From: Nevskiales bacterium
GTDB taxonomy: Bacteria; Pseudomonadota; Gammaproteobacteria; Nevskiales; Nevskiaceae
NCBI GenBank assembly: GCA_028698335.1
Contig: JAQVDP010000016.1
Location: forward strand, 1-64,000
Direction: 5' to 3'
DNA length: 64,000 bases
A program made the position numbers and the translations under genes. The notes beneath the pieces are model-generated. The model did no database searches, was not told where the DNA came from, and saw nothing but the letters and a program-made list of their open reading frames with translations. Each line of letters begins with the position of its first letter. Positions within the stretch are counted from its first letter, which is position 1. Below are positions 51,940 to 62,120 of this stretch, in pieces.

Positions 51940-52350
51940 TCAATCCGGCTGCGGCCGGGACAGCTGCGCCAGGGTGTGGCCGGCGTCTTCCCAGTTCCGG
52001 CCGTCGAAGTCCTCATAGTCCACGGCGTCGACCTGTGTCCGCTCCAGGCAGCGCAGGTTGACCGAGTAGCCGTCGGGGTTGGAGCGCGGCACGTAGAAGG
52101 ATTTGATCCCGCAGATCCTGCAGAACAGGTGCCGGGCGACGCCGGTATTGAAGCTGTAGGTCGTCAGATGCCCGGCGCCGCTGAGCAGCCTGAAGTCGGC
52201 CGCCGGCACGATCAGATGCTCGAAGCCGGTCATCGAGCAGATCGAGCAGTTGCAGCGCTGCACGCGCAGCCGGCGCGGGGCCCGTACCGAGTAGCGGACG
52301 GCGCCGCAGTGACAGCCGCCGAGATGTTCGACCTTCCGATCGTGGTCCAT
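51940..52350 (-). CDS. GFA-family (glutathione-dependent formaldehyde-activating-like) zinc protein
   Basis: The 136-residue protein has the GFA zinc ligands: GGCHCGAVRY near residue 12, CNCSICSMTG near 33 and FCRICGIKSF near 77. Members bind two zinc ions; only some react with S-hydroxymethyl-glutathione, so formaldehyde detoxification is not assured. The start at 52350 follows an AGGTG box and begins shortly before the fold; the longer frame to 52410 is proline-rich and unlikely. It is divergent from dapF. Confidence 0.85.
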   Translation of the reverse strand: MDHDRKVEHLGGCHCGAVRYSVRAPRRLRVQRCNCSICSMTGFEHLIVPAADFRLLSGAGHLTTYSFNTGVARHLFCRICGIKSFYVPRSNPDGYSVNLRCLERTQVDAVDYEDFDGRNWEDAGHTLAQLSRPQPD

Positions 52351-52409
52351 GGGGGCACCTGGGGGTGGAGGCGCCGGGGCCGGGGCCACAACGCCGGGGT
52401 CAAGCCGCA

Positions 52410-52415
52410 TACAAT
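52410..52415 (+). promoter_or_regulatory. -10-like hexamer 6 bases before dapF
   Basis: TACAAT is followed by 6 bases and then the dapF ATG, with no Shine-Dalgarno sequence. This is the third instance in the window of a -10-like box placed for a leaderless transcript. Confidence 0.42.
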
Positions 52416-52421
52416 ACCGCC

Positions 52422-53261
52422 ATGAAGCTGCAGTTCACCAAAATGCACGGCGCCGGCAACGACTTTGTCGTGATCGATGCCACGCGGGCGCCGTTCCGGC
52501 CGACGCCGGCGCTGTTGCAGCGCCTGACCGACCGTCGTTTCGGGGTCGGCTGCGATCAGGTGCTGGTGGTCGAGGCGCCGTCGACGCCCGATGTGGATTT
52601 CGACTACCGCATTTTCAACGCCGATGGCACCGAAGTCGGCCAGTGCGGCAACGGTTCCCGCGCCCTGGCGCGATTCGTCCGCGAGCAGGGGCTGTCCGAC
52701 CGGGATGCGATCCGCGTGCGGACGGCGACCTCGGTGCTCGAATTGCGGCATGTCGAGGACGATCAGTATCGCGTCGACATGGGAGTGCCGCGGCTCGATC
52801 CGCAGCAGGTGCCGTTCGACGCCTCCGGCCGGGCCGAGCGCTACACGCTGGTGCTGGGGTCCGACGCGGCGGTCGAAATCGGCGTGGTCAGCATGGGCAA
52901 CCCGCATGCGGTGCTGCTGGTCGACGACGTCGACACCGCCCCGGTGGCGGAAATCGGCGCACGCCTGCAGGCGCACCCGGCGTTTCCGCAGAGCGTCAAC
53001 GTCGGTTTCATGCAGGTGATCGACGCGACGTGTGCGCGTCTGCGGGTTTACGAGCGGGGCAGCGGCGAGACGCTGGCCTGCGGCAGCGGCGCCTGCGCCG
53101 CTGCGGTGATCGGGCAGCTTTGGGGGGTGCTCGGTGACGATGTGCGCATGGAGCTGCGCGGCGGCACGCTGCGCATCCAGTGGCGCGGCGAGGGTGAGCC
53201 GGTGTTGATGACCGGCCCCGCACAAACCGTTTTCAAGGGGGAACTCGAGTGGGCGAACTGA
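52422..53261 (+). CDS. dapF: Diaminopimelate epimerase
   Basis: The 279-residue enzyme interconverts LL- and meso-diaminopimelate in lysine and peptidoglycan synthesis. Both catalytic cysteines are present, in GQCGNGSRA (about residue 75) and [10 protein letters not shown] (about 221), with the N-terminal [15 protein letters not shown] motif. It heads the dapF-DUF484-xerC unit common in Gammaproteobacteria. The DUF484 start lies inside its last codons. Confidence 0.96.
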   Translation: MKLQFTKMHGAGNDFVVIDATRAPFRPTPALLQRLTDRRFGVGCDQVLVVEAPSTPDVDFDYRIFNADGTEVGQCGNGSRALARFVREQGLSDRDAIRVRTATSVLELRHVEDDQYRVDMGVPRLDPQQVPFDASGRAERYTLVLGSDAAVEIGVVSMGNPHAVLLVDDVDTAPVAEIGARLQAHPAFPQSVNVGFMQVIDATCARLRVYERGSGETLACGSGACAAAVIGQLWGVLGDDVRMELRGGTLRIQWRGEGEPVLMTGPAQTVFKGELEWAN

Positions 53262-53953
53262 CTGCCAGCAAGGGCGAAGACGCGGCGCCGAAGCTCGCCG
53301 AGCGCGAGGTCGTGGCGTTTCTGAAGGCGCATCCGGACTTCATCGCGCGGCATCCCGATCTGATCGAGGCGATCGAGTTGCGTCACAAGGCCGGGTCGGC
53401 CGTGTCTCTGATCGAGAAACAGGTCGATCTGCTGCGCGCCAAGAACCAGCGTCTCGAGGACCGTATCCAGCGGATGATGGAGACCGCGCGCGACAACGAG
53501 CGGCGCGCCGAGGCGGTGCAGCGTCTGGCGCGGGTGCTGATCCGGGCGCCGTCGCTGGCGGCGGTCGCCGCCGGCCTGCGCAAGAGCATGCGCGAGGACT
53601 TCGGGATCGAGCACGTGTTTCTCGGGGTGTCGGGCGGCCAGTTCAAGCGGCACGACATCGATGGCATCGTGCCGATCGAACCCGAGGGGAAGATCGCGCG
53701 CGCCTACGAGAATTTCTTCCGTACCCGCCTGATCGAATGCGGCCCGATTGCCGAAGAACACGCCAGGCTGCTGTTCCCGAAGGCGGAGGAAGCCGTCGGC
53801 TCGGCCGCGGTGGTGCCGCTGGAGAAGGAAAAGAGCCTCGGCATGGTGGCGCTCGGCAGCGCCGATCCGAAGCGGTTCCAGCCGCGCCAGGGCAAGCTGT
53901 TCCTGGAGCTGGTGGCGGAGCTGGTCGCGGCGGCGATCCGCGCGCGGATCTAA
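53249..53953 (+). CDS. DUF484 GAF-like protein
   Basis: The 234-residue protein matches DUF484: [22 protein letters not shown] near the start, a coiled-coil helix (about residues 55-95) and a GAF-like C-terminal domain. Its function is unknown, but it is very often encoded between dapF and xerC. It starts at GTG and overlaps dapF by 13 bases, indicating translational coupling. Confidence 0.9.
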   Translation: MGELTASKGEDAAPKLAEREVVAFLKAHPDFIARHPDLIEAIELRHKAGSAVSLIEKQVDLLRAKNQRLEDRIQRMMETARDNERRAEAVQRLARVLIRAPSLAAVAAGLRKSMREDFGIEHVFLGVSGGQFKRHDIDGIVPIEPEGKIARAYENFFRTRLIECGPIAEEHARLLFPKAEEAVGSAAVVPLEKEKSLGMVALGSADPKRFQPRQGKLFLELVAELVAAAIRARI

Positions 53954-53976
53954 GGGCCGTCGCGCCGGCGGACATC

Positions 53977-54948
53977 GTGACCACCGCGGACGCCGAGCTT
54001 CCGGAAGCGGCATTCCTGCAGCCGCTGATCGCGGAGTATCTCGACTACCTGCGCTACGAAAAGCGCTACTCCCCGCATACCTGCGACGCCGCGTGTCGCG
54101 ATCTGAGGGCGTTCTCGGCGTACTGCGCGCAGGCGCGCGTCCCGTCCCTGCGTCAGATCGACACCCACTTGGTCCGCGCCTATATCGCGGCGCGACATCG
54201 TGGCGGCCTCAAGCCGGCGAGCCTGCACCGGCTGCTGTCGATCCTGCGCGGCTTCATGCGCCATCAACAGCGGGCCGGGCGCATCGACGCCAATCCCGCG
54301 CAGACCGTCCGCGCGCCGAAACTGCGGCGGACGCTGCCCCCGGTGATCGCTGCGGACACGCTGGGGCAGACCCTGGATCGCGCGCAGGCGCGACTGGCCG
54401 CCGGGGGCGATGACGCGGACGGGCAGGCGCTGCAGTGGCGCGACCAGGCCATGATCGAACTGTTCTATTCCGGCGGGCTGCGTCTGGCCGAGCTGCAGCA
54501 GCTCGACGCCGCGGCGGTCGACGCCGGGCAGACCGAGATCACCATCGCCGGCAAGGGCAACAAGGAGCGCCGCGTGCTGGTCGGTGCCCCGGCGCGCCGC
54601 GCCCTGGACCAGTGGCTGCCGCGGCGGGAGACGCTGGCGCGCGGGGAACCGGCGCTGTTCGTGTCGCAGCGGGGAACGCGGCTGTCGCGACGGGCGATTG
54701 CCGAGCGGCTGCGGCTGTGGGCGGGCCGCAACGGCCTGGGGGTCCATCTGCATCCGCACCGGCTGCGCCATTCGTTCGCGACCCATCTGCTCGAATCCAG
54801 CGGCGACCTGCGCGGGGTGCAGGAGCTGCTCGGGCATGCGCACCTGTCGACCACTCAGATCTATACCCATCTGGACTGGAAGCGGCTCGCGGCGGTCTAC
54901 GACGACGCCCACCCGCGCGCGCGGCGCAAGCCCGAAGACGCATCCTAG
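53977..54948 (+). CDS. xerC: Tyrosine recombinase XerC
   Basis: The 323-residue recombinase has an N-terminal SAM-like core-binding domain (about 12-100) and a catalytic domain with the conserved Arg ([12 protein letters not shown]), Lys (GKGNKERR), HxxR ([14 protein letters not shown]), His (GHAHLSTTQ) and the nucleophile Tyr in IYTHLD. With XerD it resolves chromosome dimers at dif. It starts at GTG 53977, 24 bases after DUF484. Confidence 0.95.
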   Translation: MTTADAELPEAAFLQPLIAEYLDYLRYEKRYSPHTCDAACRDLRAFSAYCAQARVPSLRQIDTHLVRAYIAARHRGGLKPASLHRLLSILRGFMRHQQRAGRIDANPAQTVRAPKLRRTLPPVIAADTLGQTLDRAQARLAAGGDDADGQALQWRDQAMIELFYSGGLRLAELQQLDAAAVDAGQTEITIAGKGNKERRVLVGAPARRALDQWLPRRETLARGEPALFVSQRGTRLSRRAIAERLRLWAGRNGLGVHLHPHRLRHSFATHLLESSGDLRGVQELLGHAHLSTTQIYTHLDWKRLAAVYDDAHPRARRKPEDAS

Positions 54949-55010
54949 TCGCGGATCCGGGGGTTTCCGGCGCGGCGTCCGCCGCTGTCGTCCGGGTGCA
55001 GGCCGGGTGC

Positions 55011-55039
55011 CTTGAATCGGGCGGGGATGCCCCCACGAT
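55011..55039 (+). promoter_or_regulatory. Sigma-32 (RpoH) type heat-shock promoter of hslVU
   Basis: CTTGAA at 55011-55016, a 13-base spacer, and CCCCCACGAT at 55030-55039 match the sigma-32 consensus CTTGAA-N13-CCCCATnT. Transcription would start about 24 bases before hslV. HslVU is a known heat-shock protease, which supports the call. Confidence 0.75.
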
Positions 55040-55069
55040 GACAGGACGATTCGACACGAGACGTCCGAC

Positions 55070-55624
55070 ATGCAGCAGTTCGATGGCACCACGATCCTGT
55101 GCGTGCGCCGCGGAGGGCAGGTCGCCCTCGGCGGCGACGGCCAGGTTTCGATGAACAACACGCGCGTGAAGAACAACGCGCGCAAGGTCCGGCGCCTCTA
55201 TGGCGACAAGGTCATCGCCGGGTTCGCCGGCGGAACCGCGGATGCGTTCACCCTGTTCGAGCGCTTCGAAGGCAAGCTCGAGAAGCATGGCGGGCAGCTG
55301 CTGCGGGCGGCCGTCGAGATGGCGAAGGACTGGCGTACCGACCGCTATCTGCGCAGGCTCGAGGCGCTGCTGATCGTGGCCGATGCCGGCACTTCGCTGA
55401 TGATCACCGGCAATGGCGACGTCATGGAGCCGGAGGAGCACGGCATCCTCGCGATCGGCTCCGGCGGATCCTTTGCCCAGGCGGCCGCCAGGGCGCTGGT
55501 CGACAATACCGATCTGTCCGCGCAGGACATCGTCGAGCGCGCCCTGCACATCGCCGCCGACATCTGCATCTATACCAACCACCACCTGACGATCGAGACG
55601 ATCGAAGGCGGCAACAGCCAATGA
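55070..55624 (+). CDS. hslV: ATP-dependent protease peptidase subunit HslV
   Basis: The 184-residue protein is the proteasome-like peptidase of the HslUV (ClpYQ) complex. The catalytic N-terminal threonine is exposed after removal of a short leader: MQQFDG precedes [25 protein letters not shown] and the [11 protein letters not shown] segment are conserved. It forms a dodecamer capped by HslU. The stop overlaps the hslU start (ATGA). Confidence 0.97.
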   Translation: MQQFDGTTILCVRRGGQVALGGDGQVSMNNTRVKNNARKVRRLYGDKVIAGFAGGTADAFTLFERFEGKLEKHGGQLLRAAVEMAKDWRTDRYLRRLEALLIVADAGTSLMITGNGDVMEPEEHGILAIGSGGSFAQAAARALVDNTDLSAQDIVERALHIAADICIYTNHHLTIETIEGGNSQ

Positions 55625-56988
55625 ACGATACCTCCGAAACCGCTGCGCTGAGTGCGCAGACCCTGACGCCGCGGCAGATCGTCGCGGAACTGGACCGCCA
55701 CATCGTCGGGCAGCAGGCCGCCAAGCGGGCGGTCGCCGTCGCGCTGCGCAACCGCTGGCGACGCGCGCAGCTCGACACGGCGCTGCGCGCCGAGATCCAC
55801 CCGAAGAACATCCTGATGATCGGTCCGACCGGCGTAGGCAAGACCGAGATCGCGCGGCGCCTGGCGAAGCTGGCCAACGCGCCGTTCGTCAAGGTCGAGG
55901 CGACCAAGTTCACCGAGGTCGGCTACGTCGGCAAGGACGTCGATACCATCATCCGCGATCTGGTCGATTTCTCGATGAAGATGACGCGCGAGCAGGCGAT
56001 CAGCGGCATGCGGGGGCGGGCAGAGTCGGCCGCGGAGGAGCGCGTGCTCGACATTCTCTTGCCGCCGCCCAAGGATTTCGGCGAGCCCAGTGCCCAGCGC
56101 CAGCAGGAAAACGGCGCCGCGCGCCAGGTGTTCCGCAAGCAGTTGCGGGAGGGCAAGCTTGACGACAAGGAAATCGAGCTCAAGCTCACCCAGGCCAACC
56201 CGAAGGTCGAGCTGATGGGGCCGCCGGGTATGGAGGAAATGACCCAGCAGCTGCAGTCGATGTTCGCCAACCTCGGTCAGGGGCGTTCGAAGACGCAGAA
56301 GATGAAGGTCAAGGACGCGCTCGCGCAGCTCGTCGAGGAAGAGGCCGCCAAGCTGATCGACGAGGAAGCGATCAAGACCGAGGCGCTGCGCAATGCGGAG
56401 GAAAACGGCATCGTCTTCATCGACGAGCTCGACAAGGTCTGCAAGCGTGGCGAGTACGCCGGCGCCGATGTCTCGCGCGAAGGCGTGCAGCGCGACCTGC
56501 TGCCGCTGATCGAGGGCTGCACGGTCACGACCAAGTACGGGTCGGTCAAGACTGACCACATTCTGTTCATCGCCTCCGGCGCTTTCCACCTGGCCAAGCC
56601 CTCGGACCTGATTCCGGAGCTGCAGGGGCGACTGCCGATCCGGGTCGAGCTCGATGCGCTCAAGGCCGAGGACTTCCTGCGCATCCTGACCGAACCGAAC
56701 TACGCCCTGACCGAGCAGTACCGGGCCCTGATGGCGACCGAGACGGTCGAGGTGACGTTTGCCGACGACGGCATCCGCCGCATCGCCGAGGTCGCGTGGC
56801 AGGTCAACGAGCGGACCGAGAACATCGGCGCCCGGCGCCTGCATACGGTGATGGAGCGCCTGATGGAGGAGATCGCGTTCGATGCGCCGGAACAGCCGGG
56901 TTCGCAGCTCCGCGTCGATGCGGCCTACGTCGACCAGCGCCTTGGCGCGCTGGCCGGCGACGAGGATCTGAGCCGCTACATCCTGTGA
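55621..56988 (+). CDS. hslU: ATP-dependent protease ATPase subunit HslU
   Basis: The 455-residue AAA+ unfoldase has Walker [10 protein letters not shown] (residues 68-76), the pore motif GYVG, an I-domain (about 120-230), Walker [12 protein letters not shown], the sensor segments and the C-terminal DLSRYIL tail that inserts into HslV. It unfolds substrates and feeds them to HslV. It overlaps hslV at its start and the lipase-like gene at its end. Confidence 0.97.
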   Translation: MNDTSETAALSAQTLTPRQIVAELDRHIVGQQAAKRAVAVALRNRWRRAQLDTALRAEIHPKNILMIGPTGVGKTEIARRLAKLANAPFVKVEATKFTEVGYVGKDVDTIIRDLVDFSMKMTREQAISGMRGRAESAAEERVLDILLPPPKDFGEPSAQRQQENGAARQVFRKQLREGKLDDKEIELKLTQANPKVELMGPPGMEEMTQQLQSMFANLGQGRSKTQKMKVKDALAQLVEEEAAKLIDEEAIKTEALRNAEENGIVFIDELDKVCKRGEYAGADVSREGVQRDLLPLIEGCTVTTKYGSVKTDHILFIASGAFHLAKPSDLIPELQGRLPIRVELDALKAEDFLRILTEPNYALTEQYRALMATETVEVTFADDGIRRIAEVAWQVNERTENIGARRLHTVMERLMEEIAFDAPEQPGSQLRVDAAYVDQRLGALAGDEDLSRYIL

Positions 56989-57674
56989 CCGCCGCGGCGT
57001 CCGCGACGGGCACCGTCGTCCTGCTGCACGGGCTGGCGCGGACGCCGCGCTCGATGGAACCGCTGGCAAGGGTGCTGCGCGGTGCCGGCTACGGGGCCGT
57101 CAACATCGGCTATCCGTCGACGCGCGCGCCGGTCGAGCGCCTCGTCGATACCGTGCTGGCGCCGCGGGTTGCGGCGCTGGCGGGCGCCGCCGGCGAACCG
57201 CTCCACTTCGTGACGCATTCGATGGGGGGCGTGCTGTTGCGCGATCTGGTGCGGCGGCACCGGCCGGCCGGACTCGGGCGCGCGGTGATGCTGGCGCCGC
57301 CCAACCGCGGCAGCGAGCTGGTCGACCGCCTGGCCTGGCTGGCGCCATTCCGATGGGTCAACGGCCCCGCCGGCGCGCAGCTCGGGACTGCCGTGGACAG
57401 TCTGGTCAACCGGCTCGGGCCGGTCGATTTCGAACTCGGCGTGATCGCCGGAACGCGCGCACTCAACCCGCTGTATGCGGCGCTGATTCCGGGCGCCAAT
57501 GACGGTAAAGTCGCGGTTGAACGCACGCGGGTCGAAGGCATGAGTGATTTTCTCGAAGTGGCGCGGAGCCACACGTTCCTGATGCGGGCGCCGGAGGTGC
57601 AGCGTCAGGTGCTCGCGTTTCTGCGCGACGGCCGCTTCGATGTCGATCCGGTCCATGCCGGAGCCGCTCGATGA
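56985..57674 (+). CDS. Alpha/beta-hydrolase, lipase/PGAP1-like
   Basis: The 229-residue protein has [21 protein letters not shown] (oxyanion region) and the nucleophile elbow VTHSMGG (Ser about residue 75), an aspartate region in [13 protein letters not shown] and a C-terminal histidine in ARSHTFLM. The layout suits a small cytoplasmic esterase or acyltransferase-like lipase; no signal peptide is present. It starts at GTG overlapping the hslU stop (GTGA) and ends overlapping the DUF971 gene, so it belongs to the hslVU operon. Confidence 0.85.
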   Translation: MTAAASATGTVVLLHGLARTPRSMEPLARVLRGAGYGAVNIGYPSTRAPVERLVDTVLAPRVAALAGAAGEPLHFVTHSMGGVLLRDLVRRHRPAGLGRAVMLAPPNRGSELVDRLAWLAPFRWVNGPAGAQLGTAVDSLVNRLGPVDFELGVIAGTRALNPLYAALIPGANDGKVAVERTRVEGMSDFLEVARSHTFLMRAPEVQRQVLAFLRDGRFDVDPVHAGAAR

Positions 57675-58093
57675 GCACGGTCGTGCCGCGGTCGATCAAG
57701 CTGCGCCGGCAGGCGCGCGAGCTTGAAGTGCAGTGGCCGGACCGGGACGCCGATCATCTGCCCTGCGAGTATCTGCGGGTGTTTTCGCCCAGCGCGGAAC
57801 TGCGCGGACACGGCCTGCCGGAGCCGATGCTGCTCGGCGGCAAGCGCGAGGTCGCGATCACCAGGGTCGAGCCGGTCGGTCGCTACGCGGTGCGTCTGGT
57901 GTTCGACGACGGCCACGACAGCGGCATCTACAGCTGGGCGGTGCTGCGCGAGCTCGCCGACGACTACGAACGCAACTGGTCGCGCTATCTTCACCGTCTC
58001 GATGAACACGGGATGTCGCGGGATCGCGACGTCGTCAAGCTGTCGGCGCTGGTCGGGCACTACACGCCGCCGTCGCGGCCCGGCAAGGATTGA
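57671..58093 (+). CDS. DUF971 protein
   Basis: The 140-residue protein has the DUF971 pattern: IKLRRQARELEVQWPD at the start, LPCEYLRVFSPSAELRGHG, then VEPVGRYAVRLVFDDGHDSGIYSWAVLREL (read here as its core). The domain also occurs at the N-terminus of gamma-butyrobetaine hydroxylases and in proteins linked to iron-sulfur assembly. It is the last gene of the hslVU operon, overlapping the previous stop (ATGA). Confidence 0.88.
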   Translation: MSTVVPRSIKLRRQARELEVQWPDRDADHLPCEYLRVFSPSAELRGHGLPEPMLLGGKREVAITRVEPVGRYAVRLVFDDGHDSGIYSWAVLRELADDYERNWSRYLHRLDEHGMSRDRDVVKLSALVGHYTPPSRPGKD

Positions 58094-58108
58094 TCGCGAT
58101 CCCGGCGC

Positions 58109-60607
58109 TCAGGCGGGGCGATCGAGGACGGCACCCAGCGGTTCGGCCCGGTGGAACAGGTGCCCCTGTGCGCGGTGTGCGCCGAGGCGCTTGAGGGCAT
58201 CCAGCGTTTCCTGATTCTCGACGCCCTCGGCGATCGCATCGATCCTGAGCTGCGCGCAGATCCGACAGATGAATTCGACGATCGTCTGGTTGATCGGATC
58301 GCTGAGCAGGTTGAGGGTATAGCCCATGTCGATCTTCAGTCCGTCGACCTCGAGCGTGCGCAGATAGTCGAACGAGGTGAAGCCGCTGCCGAAGTCGTCG
58401 AGCAGGATCCGGTAGCCACGCGAGCGCAGGTTGCGTACGAAGTCACGCGCGCGATTGAGGTTGGACAAGGCCGCGGTTTCGGTGATTTCGAAGCAGATGC
58501 ATTCCGGCGGAACCGCGTAGCGGTCGAGCATGCGCATCAGATAGCGGGCGAACTGGTCGTCGGAGATGCTCGGCCCGGTGAGATTGATCGATACGTACGA
58601 CAGCGGCAGCCTGCCGCGCAGGCGGATATGCGTCTGCAGCATCTCCAGCGTGCGGCGGACCACCCAGCGGTCGATGCGGCCGGCGAGGCCGAAGCGATTG
58701 GCCGCGCCGAGGAACGCGCTCGGGGGTGACAGCTGCCCGTCCTCCCCCTGGACGCGGATCAGGATCTCGTAGGCGGGAACGCCGTCGCCGTCGATCGGTA
58801 CGATGCGTTGTGCGAACAGTTCGACGCGGTTGTCCGCCAGCGCCTCCTCGATCCGCGAGGCCCAGTCCATGTCGGCATGGGCCTGACGGATGTCCTCGTC
58901 GCTGCCGTGGTAGAGCTGGATCCGGTTGCGTCCCCGGCGCTTGGCGATGTAGCAGGCGGTATCGGCCTGGCTCATGACCTGTTCGGCGCTGCCGGAGCTG
59001 GCATCGACGACGCTGATGCCGATGCTGGCGCCGATCTGGAAACTGCGGTCATGATGGCTGAACCGGAACCCGCGGATCGCCTGGGACACCTGCTCGGCAA
59101 TCGCCAGCGCCCTCTCCGGAAGCGTCTCGGGCAGGATCGCGGCGAACTCGTCGCCGCCCAGGCGGCACAGCAGCGCCTGCGGCGGTAACGCCACCTTGAG
59201 TTCCGGTGCGAGCGCCCGCAACAGGCGATCGCCGACCGGATGCCCGCAGGTATCGTTGATCAGCTTGAACTGGTCGAGGTCCAGATACAGCACGCAGTGC
59301 ACCGCATCGCTGCTGCGCGCGGTTTCGAGGCGGTGGGCCAGCTCGGCCTCGAACTCGCGCCGGTTCGGCAGGTCGGTCAGCGGGTCGTGGCTGGCCTGAT
59401 AGACGAGTTGGTCGGACAGCAGGCGGGTGTGGGTCAGGTCGTGGAACACGATCACGCTGCCGAGCAGGTCGCCGTGCCGGCCGTGCAGCGGCGTCAGCGC
59501 GCATTCGACCGGACGCCTGTGCCCGTCGGCGGTTTGCAGCTGGGCGAACCGTGGTAACGCATTGCCGGCGTCACCGCCGATGATGTCCGCAGTCGGGTCG
59601 GCGATGCGCGCGCCGCCGCGCTCGCCGTAGAGCCGGATGCGCGTATCGAAGGGCTGGCCGACGAGCTCGTCCGCGGCGTGGCCGATCAGGCGCGTGGCGG
59701 CGTCGTTGCAGTAGCGGATGCGGCCGCTGGCATCGCAGCGGATCACGGCGTCGGCGATACCGCTGAGGGTGACCTGCGCCAGCTCCTTTTCCTCGAACAG
59801 CGCGTCCTGGTCGCGGCGCCGCTGCGAGACATCCTGGACCTGCGAGATGAGGTGCAGGGCGGTGTCGTCCTCGGCGCGCATCAGCGAGGTGTCGACCTGG
59901 GCGTAGATGATCGCGCCGGATTTGTGCAGGTAGCGCTTCTCCTGCGTGACGCTGAGGGCGGCGCCCTGGCGCAGCAGCTCGAGCAGTTCCCGTTCTGCGC
60001 GGCGGTCGTCGACGTGCGTCAGATCGGCAACCGTCTGCTCGAGCAGGTCCTGCTCGGTGTATCCGAGCATGTCGCACAGCGCACGGTTGACGTCGTGCCA
60101 GCGGCCGTCGAGATCGATCAGGGCCAGTCCGATCGGGGCGTTGTCGAAGATCTGCCGGAACAGACGCTCGCTGGCGCGCAGGGCCAGCTCGGCGGTCTTG
60201 CGGGCCTCGATGTCGGCAAGACTGCCGATCACGCGCAGCGGCTTGCCGTCCGGGGTCCGTTCGATGATGCGGCCGCGCTCCAGGACCCATTTGTAGTGGC
60301 CGTTCCTGCAGCGCAGGCGGTGTTCGCTGTGATAGGCGTCGGCGCAGCCGGTGAGATGGTCGTCGAGCGCGGCCTCGGCCGCCGCCAGATCGTCCGGATG
60401 GACACGGGAGACCCAGACTTCGGCGGTATCGGACAGCTCGCCTTCGGCATAGCCGATGATGGCCAGATACTCACGCGAATAGGTTACCTTGTCGGTGTCC
60501 ACATGCCAGTCCCACAGGCCCAGGCCCAGCTCCTCCATCGCCCAGCGCCACAGCAGCGGATCGCTGGCGATCTGCTGCGGTGCGACGGGCCTGGAGTGGG
60601 CGATCAA
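58109..60607 (-). CDS. PAS-PAS-PAS-GGDEF-EAL cyclic-di-GMP signalling protein
   Basis: The 832-residue soluble protein has three PAS domains (about 20-140, 145-265, 280-395), a GGDEF diguanylate cyclase domain with intact CRLGGDEFAAIL (about 485) and an EAL phosphodiesterase domain. The EAL motif reads EIL (AYEILIRVQ). The other catalytic landmarks are kept: INLTGPS, CFEITETAAL, LDDFGSGFTSFDYL, LKIDM and AEGVEN. Both activities may exist. There is no membrane segment, so signals are cytoplasmic. The start is TTG at 60607; a later ATG at 60538 would cut into the first PAS domain. Confidence 0.9.
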   Translation of the reverse strand: MIAHSRPVAPQQIASDPLLWRWAMEELGLGLWDWHVDTDKVTYSREYLAIIGYAEGELSDTAEVWVSRVHPDDLAAAEAALDDHLTGCADAYHSEHRLRCRNGHYKWVLERGRIIERTPDGKPLRVIGSLADIEARKTAELALRASERLFRQIFDNAPIGLALIDLDGRWHDVNRALCDMLGYTEQDLLEQTVADLTHVDDRRAERELLELLRQGAALSVTQEKRYLHKSGAIIYAQVDTSLMRAEDDTALHLISQVQDVSQRRRDQDALFEEKELAQVTLSGIADAVIRCDASGRIRYCNDAATRLIGHAADELVGQPFDTRIRLYGERGGARIADPTADIIGGDAGNALPRFAQLQTADGHRRPVECALTPLHGRHGDLLGSVIVFHDLTHTRLLSDQLVYQASHDPLTDLPNRREFEAELAHRLETARSSDAVHCVLYLDLDQFKLINDTCGHPVGDRLLRALAPELKVALPPQALLCRLGGDEFAAILPETLPERALAIAEQVSQAIRGFRFSHHDRSFQIGASIGISVVDASSGSAEQVMSQADTACYIAKRRGRNRIQLYHGSDEDIRQAHADMDWASRIEEALADNRVELFAQRIVPIDGDGVPAYEILIRVQGEDGQLSPPSAFLGAANRFGLAGRIDRWVVRRTLEMLQTHIRLRGRLPLSYVSINLTGPSISDDQFARYLMRMLDRYAVPPECICFEITETAALSNLNRARDFVRNLRSRGYRILLDDFGSGFTSFDYLRTLEVDGLKIDMGYTLNLLSDPINQTIVEFICRICAQLRIDAIAEGVENQETLDALKRLGAHRAQGHLFHRAEPLGAVLDRPA

Positions 60608-60716
60608 GGGCGGGGGCTCCGTGATGGATCGGGATCGGTGGCCGGGGAAGGTCGCACGATAGCGACTTCGGCCATCACTGCGCCAGTACAGGCGCCCGCC
60701 GCCTGACCCCGCGGGC

Positions 60717-60722
60717 TACAAT
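60717..60722 (+). promoter_or_regulatory. -10-like hexamer of the ubiE operon
   Basis: TACAAT overlaps the in-frame ATG at 60721. A promoter here would start transcription near 60729 and exclude that ATG, supporting the ubiE start at 60754. No clear -35 box is visible. Confidence 0.4.
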
Positions 60723-60753
60723 GGCGCTCTTTGGCAGCAGTGCCCGTTCCGTC

Positions 60754-61512
60754 ATGTCATCCAAACAGAAGTCCGGCTATACCCATTTCGGTTACGAGGA
60801 AGTCCCGGTCGGCGAGAAGCAGCAACGTGTCGCCGGGGTGTTTACGTCGGTGGCGCGCCGCTACGACCTGATGAACGATCTCATGTCGTTCGGCATCCAT
60901 CGCCTGTGGAAGCGTTTTGCCGTCGATCTGGCCGGCGTCCGCGCCGGCGAGCGCGTCCTCGATGTCGCCGGCGGAACCGGCGACCTGACCCGTGCCTTCG
61001 CGCAGGCGGTCGGGCCGCGGGGCATGGTGGTGCTGTCGGACATCAACGCGGCGATGCTCGGCGAGGGGCACCGTCGCCTGCTCGACCGCGGCGTGGTCAA
61101 CGTGCCGCTGGTCCAGGCCAACGCCGAGAAGCTGCCGTTCAATGAGGGCAGCTTCGACTGCATCACGATCGGCTTCGGCTTGCGCAACGTCACCGACAAG
61201 GAGGCCGCGCTGAGGTCGATGACCCGCTGCCTGAAGCCTGGCGGGCGTCTGCTGGTGCTGGAGTTTTCCAAGCCGCTCAACGAGACCCTGGCGCGCGCCT
61301 ACGACCAGTATTCGTTCAAGCTGCTGCCGATGATGGGGCGGATGGTCGCGCGCGACGAGGATTCCTATCGCTACCTTGCGGAGTCGATCCGCATGCACCC
61401 GGACCAGCAGACGCTCAAGGGCATGATGGAGCGCGCGGGGCTCGACCGGGTGCAGGTCTACAACCTCACCGGGGGCATCGTCGCGGTGCATCGCGGATTC
61501 CGCCTCGAATGA
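60754..61512 (+). CDS. ubiE: Ubiquinone/menaquinone C-methyltransferase UbiE
   Basis: The 252-residue SAM-dependent methyltransferase adds the C-methyl group in ubiquinone synthesis. It has [21 protein letters not shown], the SAM motif [12 protein letters not shown] (about residue 67), FGLRNVTDK and a C-terminal [10 protein letters not shown]. It is the first gene of ubiE-ubiJ-ubiB. The start at 60754 fits the family N-terminus; an ATG at 60721 lies inside the likely -10 box. Confidence 0.96.
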   Translation: MSSKQKSGYTHFGYEEVPVGEKQQRVAGVFTSVARRYDLMNDLMSFGIHRLWKRFAVDLAGVRAGERVLDVAGGTGDLTRAFAQAVGPRGMVVLSDINAAMLGEGHRRLLDRGVVNVPLVQANAEKLPFNEGSFDCITIGFGLRNVTDKEAALRSMTRCLKPGGRLLVLEFSKPLNETLARAYDQYSFKLLPMMGRMVARDEDSYRYLAESIRMHPDQQTLKGMMERAGLDRVQVYNLTGGIVAVHRGFRLE

Positions 61513-62120
61513 CGGCGCCGGCGTTGCTGTGCGCGACCCTGGAGGTCGCGCTGAATCGGTATCTGAGCCTGGAGCCTGAGGTGCTGGGCGAATGCGAATC
61601 CCTGTCGGGAAGGGCGATCGAACTGGCCTCGACGATGCCGCCGTGGTCGCTGTACGTCGAGTTCCACCGCGGCGGGGTGCGGGTGCTGTCCGAACGCGAT
61701 GCCGGCGACGTCAGTGTCAGCGGTACGCCCGGGCAGCTGCTGCGGCTCCTCGGATCCGTCGCTCAGGGCCGCAGCGGGCTGCCCGAAGGCCTGCGGATCG
61801 ACGGCGACGTCGAGCTGTTGCGCCGGTTCAACCGGATGCTGGCCAGGGTCGGATTCGATCCGGAAGAGATCGCGAGCCGATGGCTCGGTGATGCGCCGGC
61901 CCATCGCCTGCTCGGCACCGTGCGCAGCGTGCTGGGGTGGGGGCGCCGGACGGCGGATACCCTGGCTCTGGACACCGCGGAGTATCTGCGCGAGGAGACG
62001 CGCGATCTCGCACGTGGCGCGGACGTGGACGAATGGATGGACGACGTCGACCGCCTGCGCGACGACGTGGCGCGTTTCGAGGCGCGCCTGCAACGCCTGG
62101 AGCCCGAATCAGAATCATGA
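61509..62120 (+). CDS. ubiJ: Ubiquinone biosynthesis accessory factor UbiJ (SCP2 domain)
   Basis: The 203-residue protein has an N-terminal SCP2-like lipid-binding domain (about 15-105) and a C-terminal helical/coiled segment (about 170-200), like UbiJ. It is thought to hold ubiquinone intermediates for the soluble Ubi complex. It overlaps ubiE and ubiB by 4 bases each (ATGA), showing tight coupling. Confidence 0.9.
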   Translation: MTAPALLCATLEVALNRYLSLEPEVLGECESLSGRAIELASTMPPWSLYVEFHRGGVRVLSERDAGDVSVSGTPGQLLRLLGSVAQGRSGLPEGLRIDGDVELLRRFNRMLARVGFDPEEIASRWLGDAPAHRLLGTVRSVLGWGRRTADTLALDTAEYLREETRDLARGADVDEWMDDVDRLRDDVARFEARLQRLEPESES

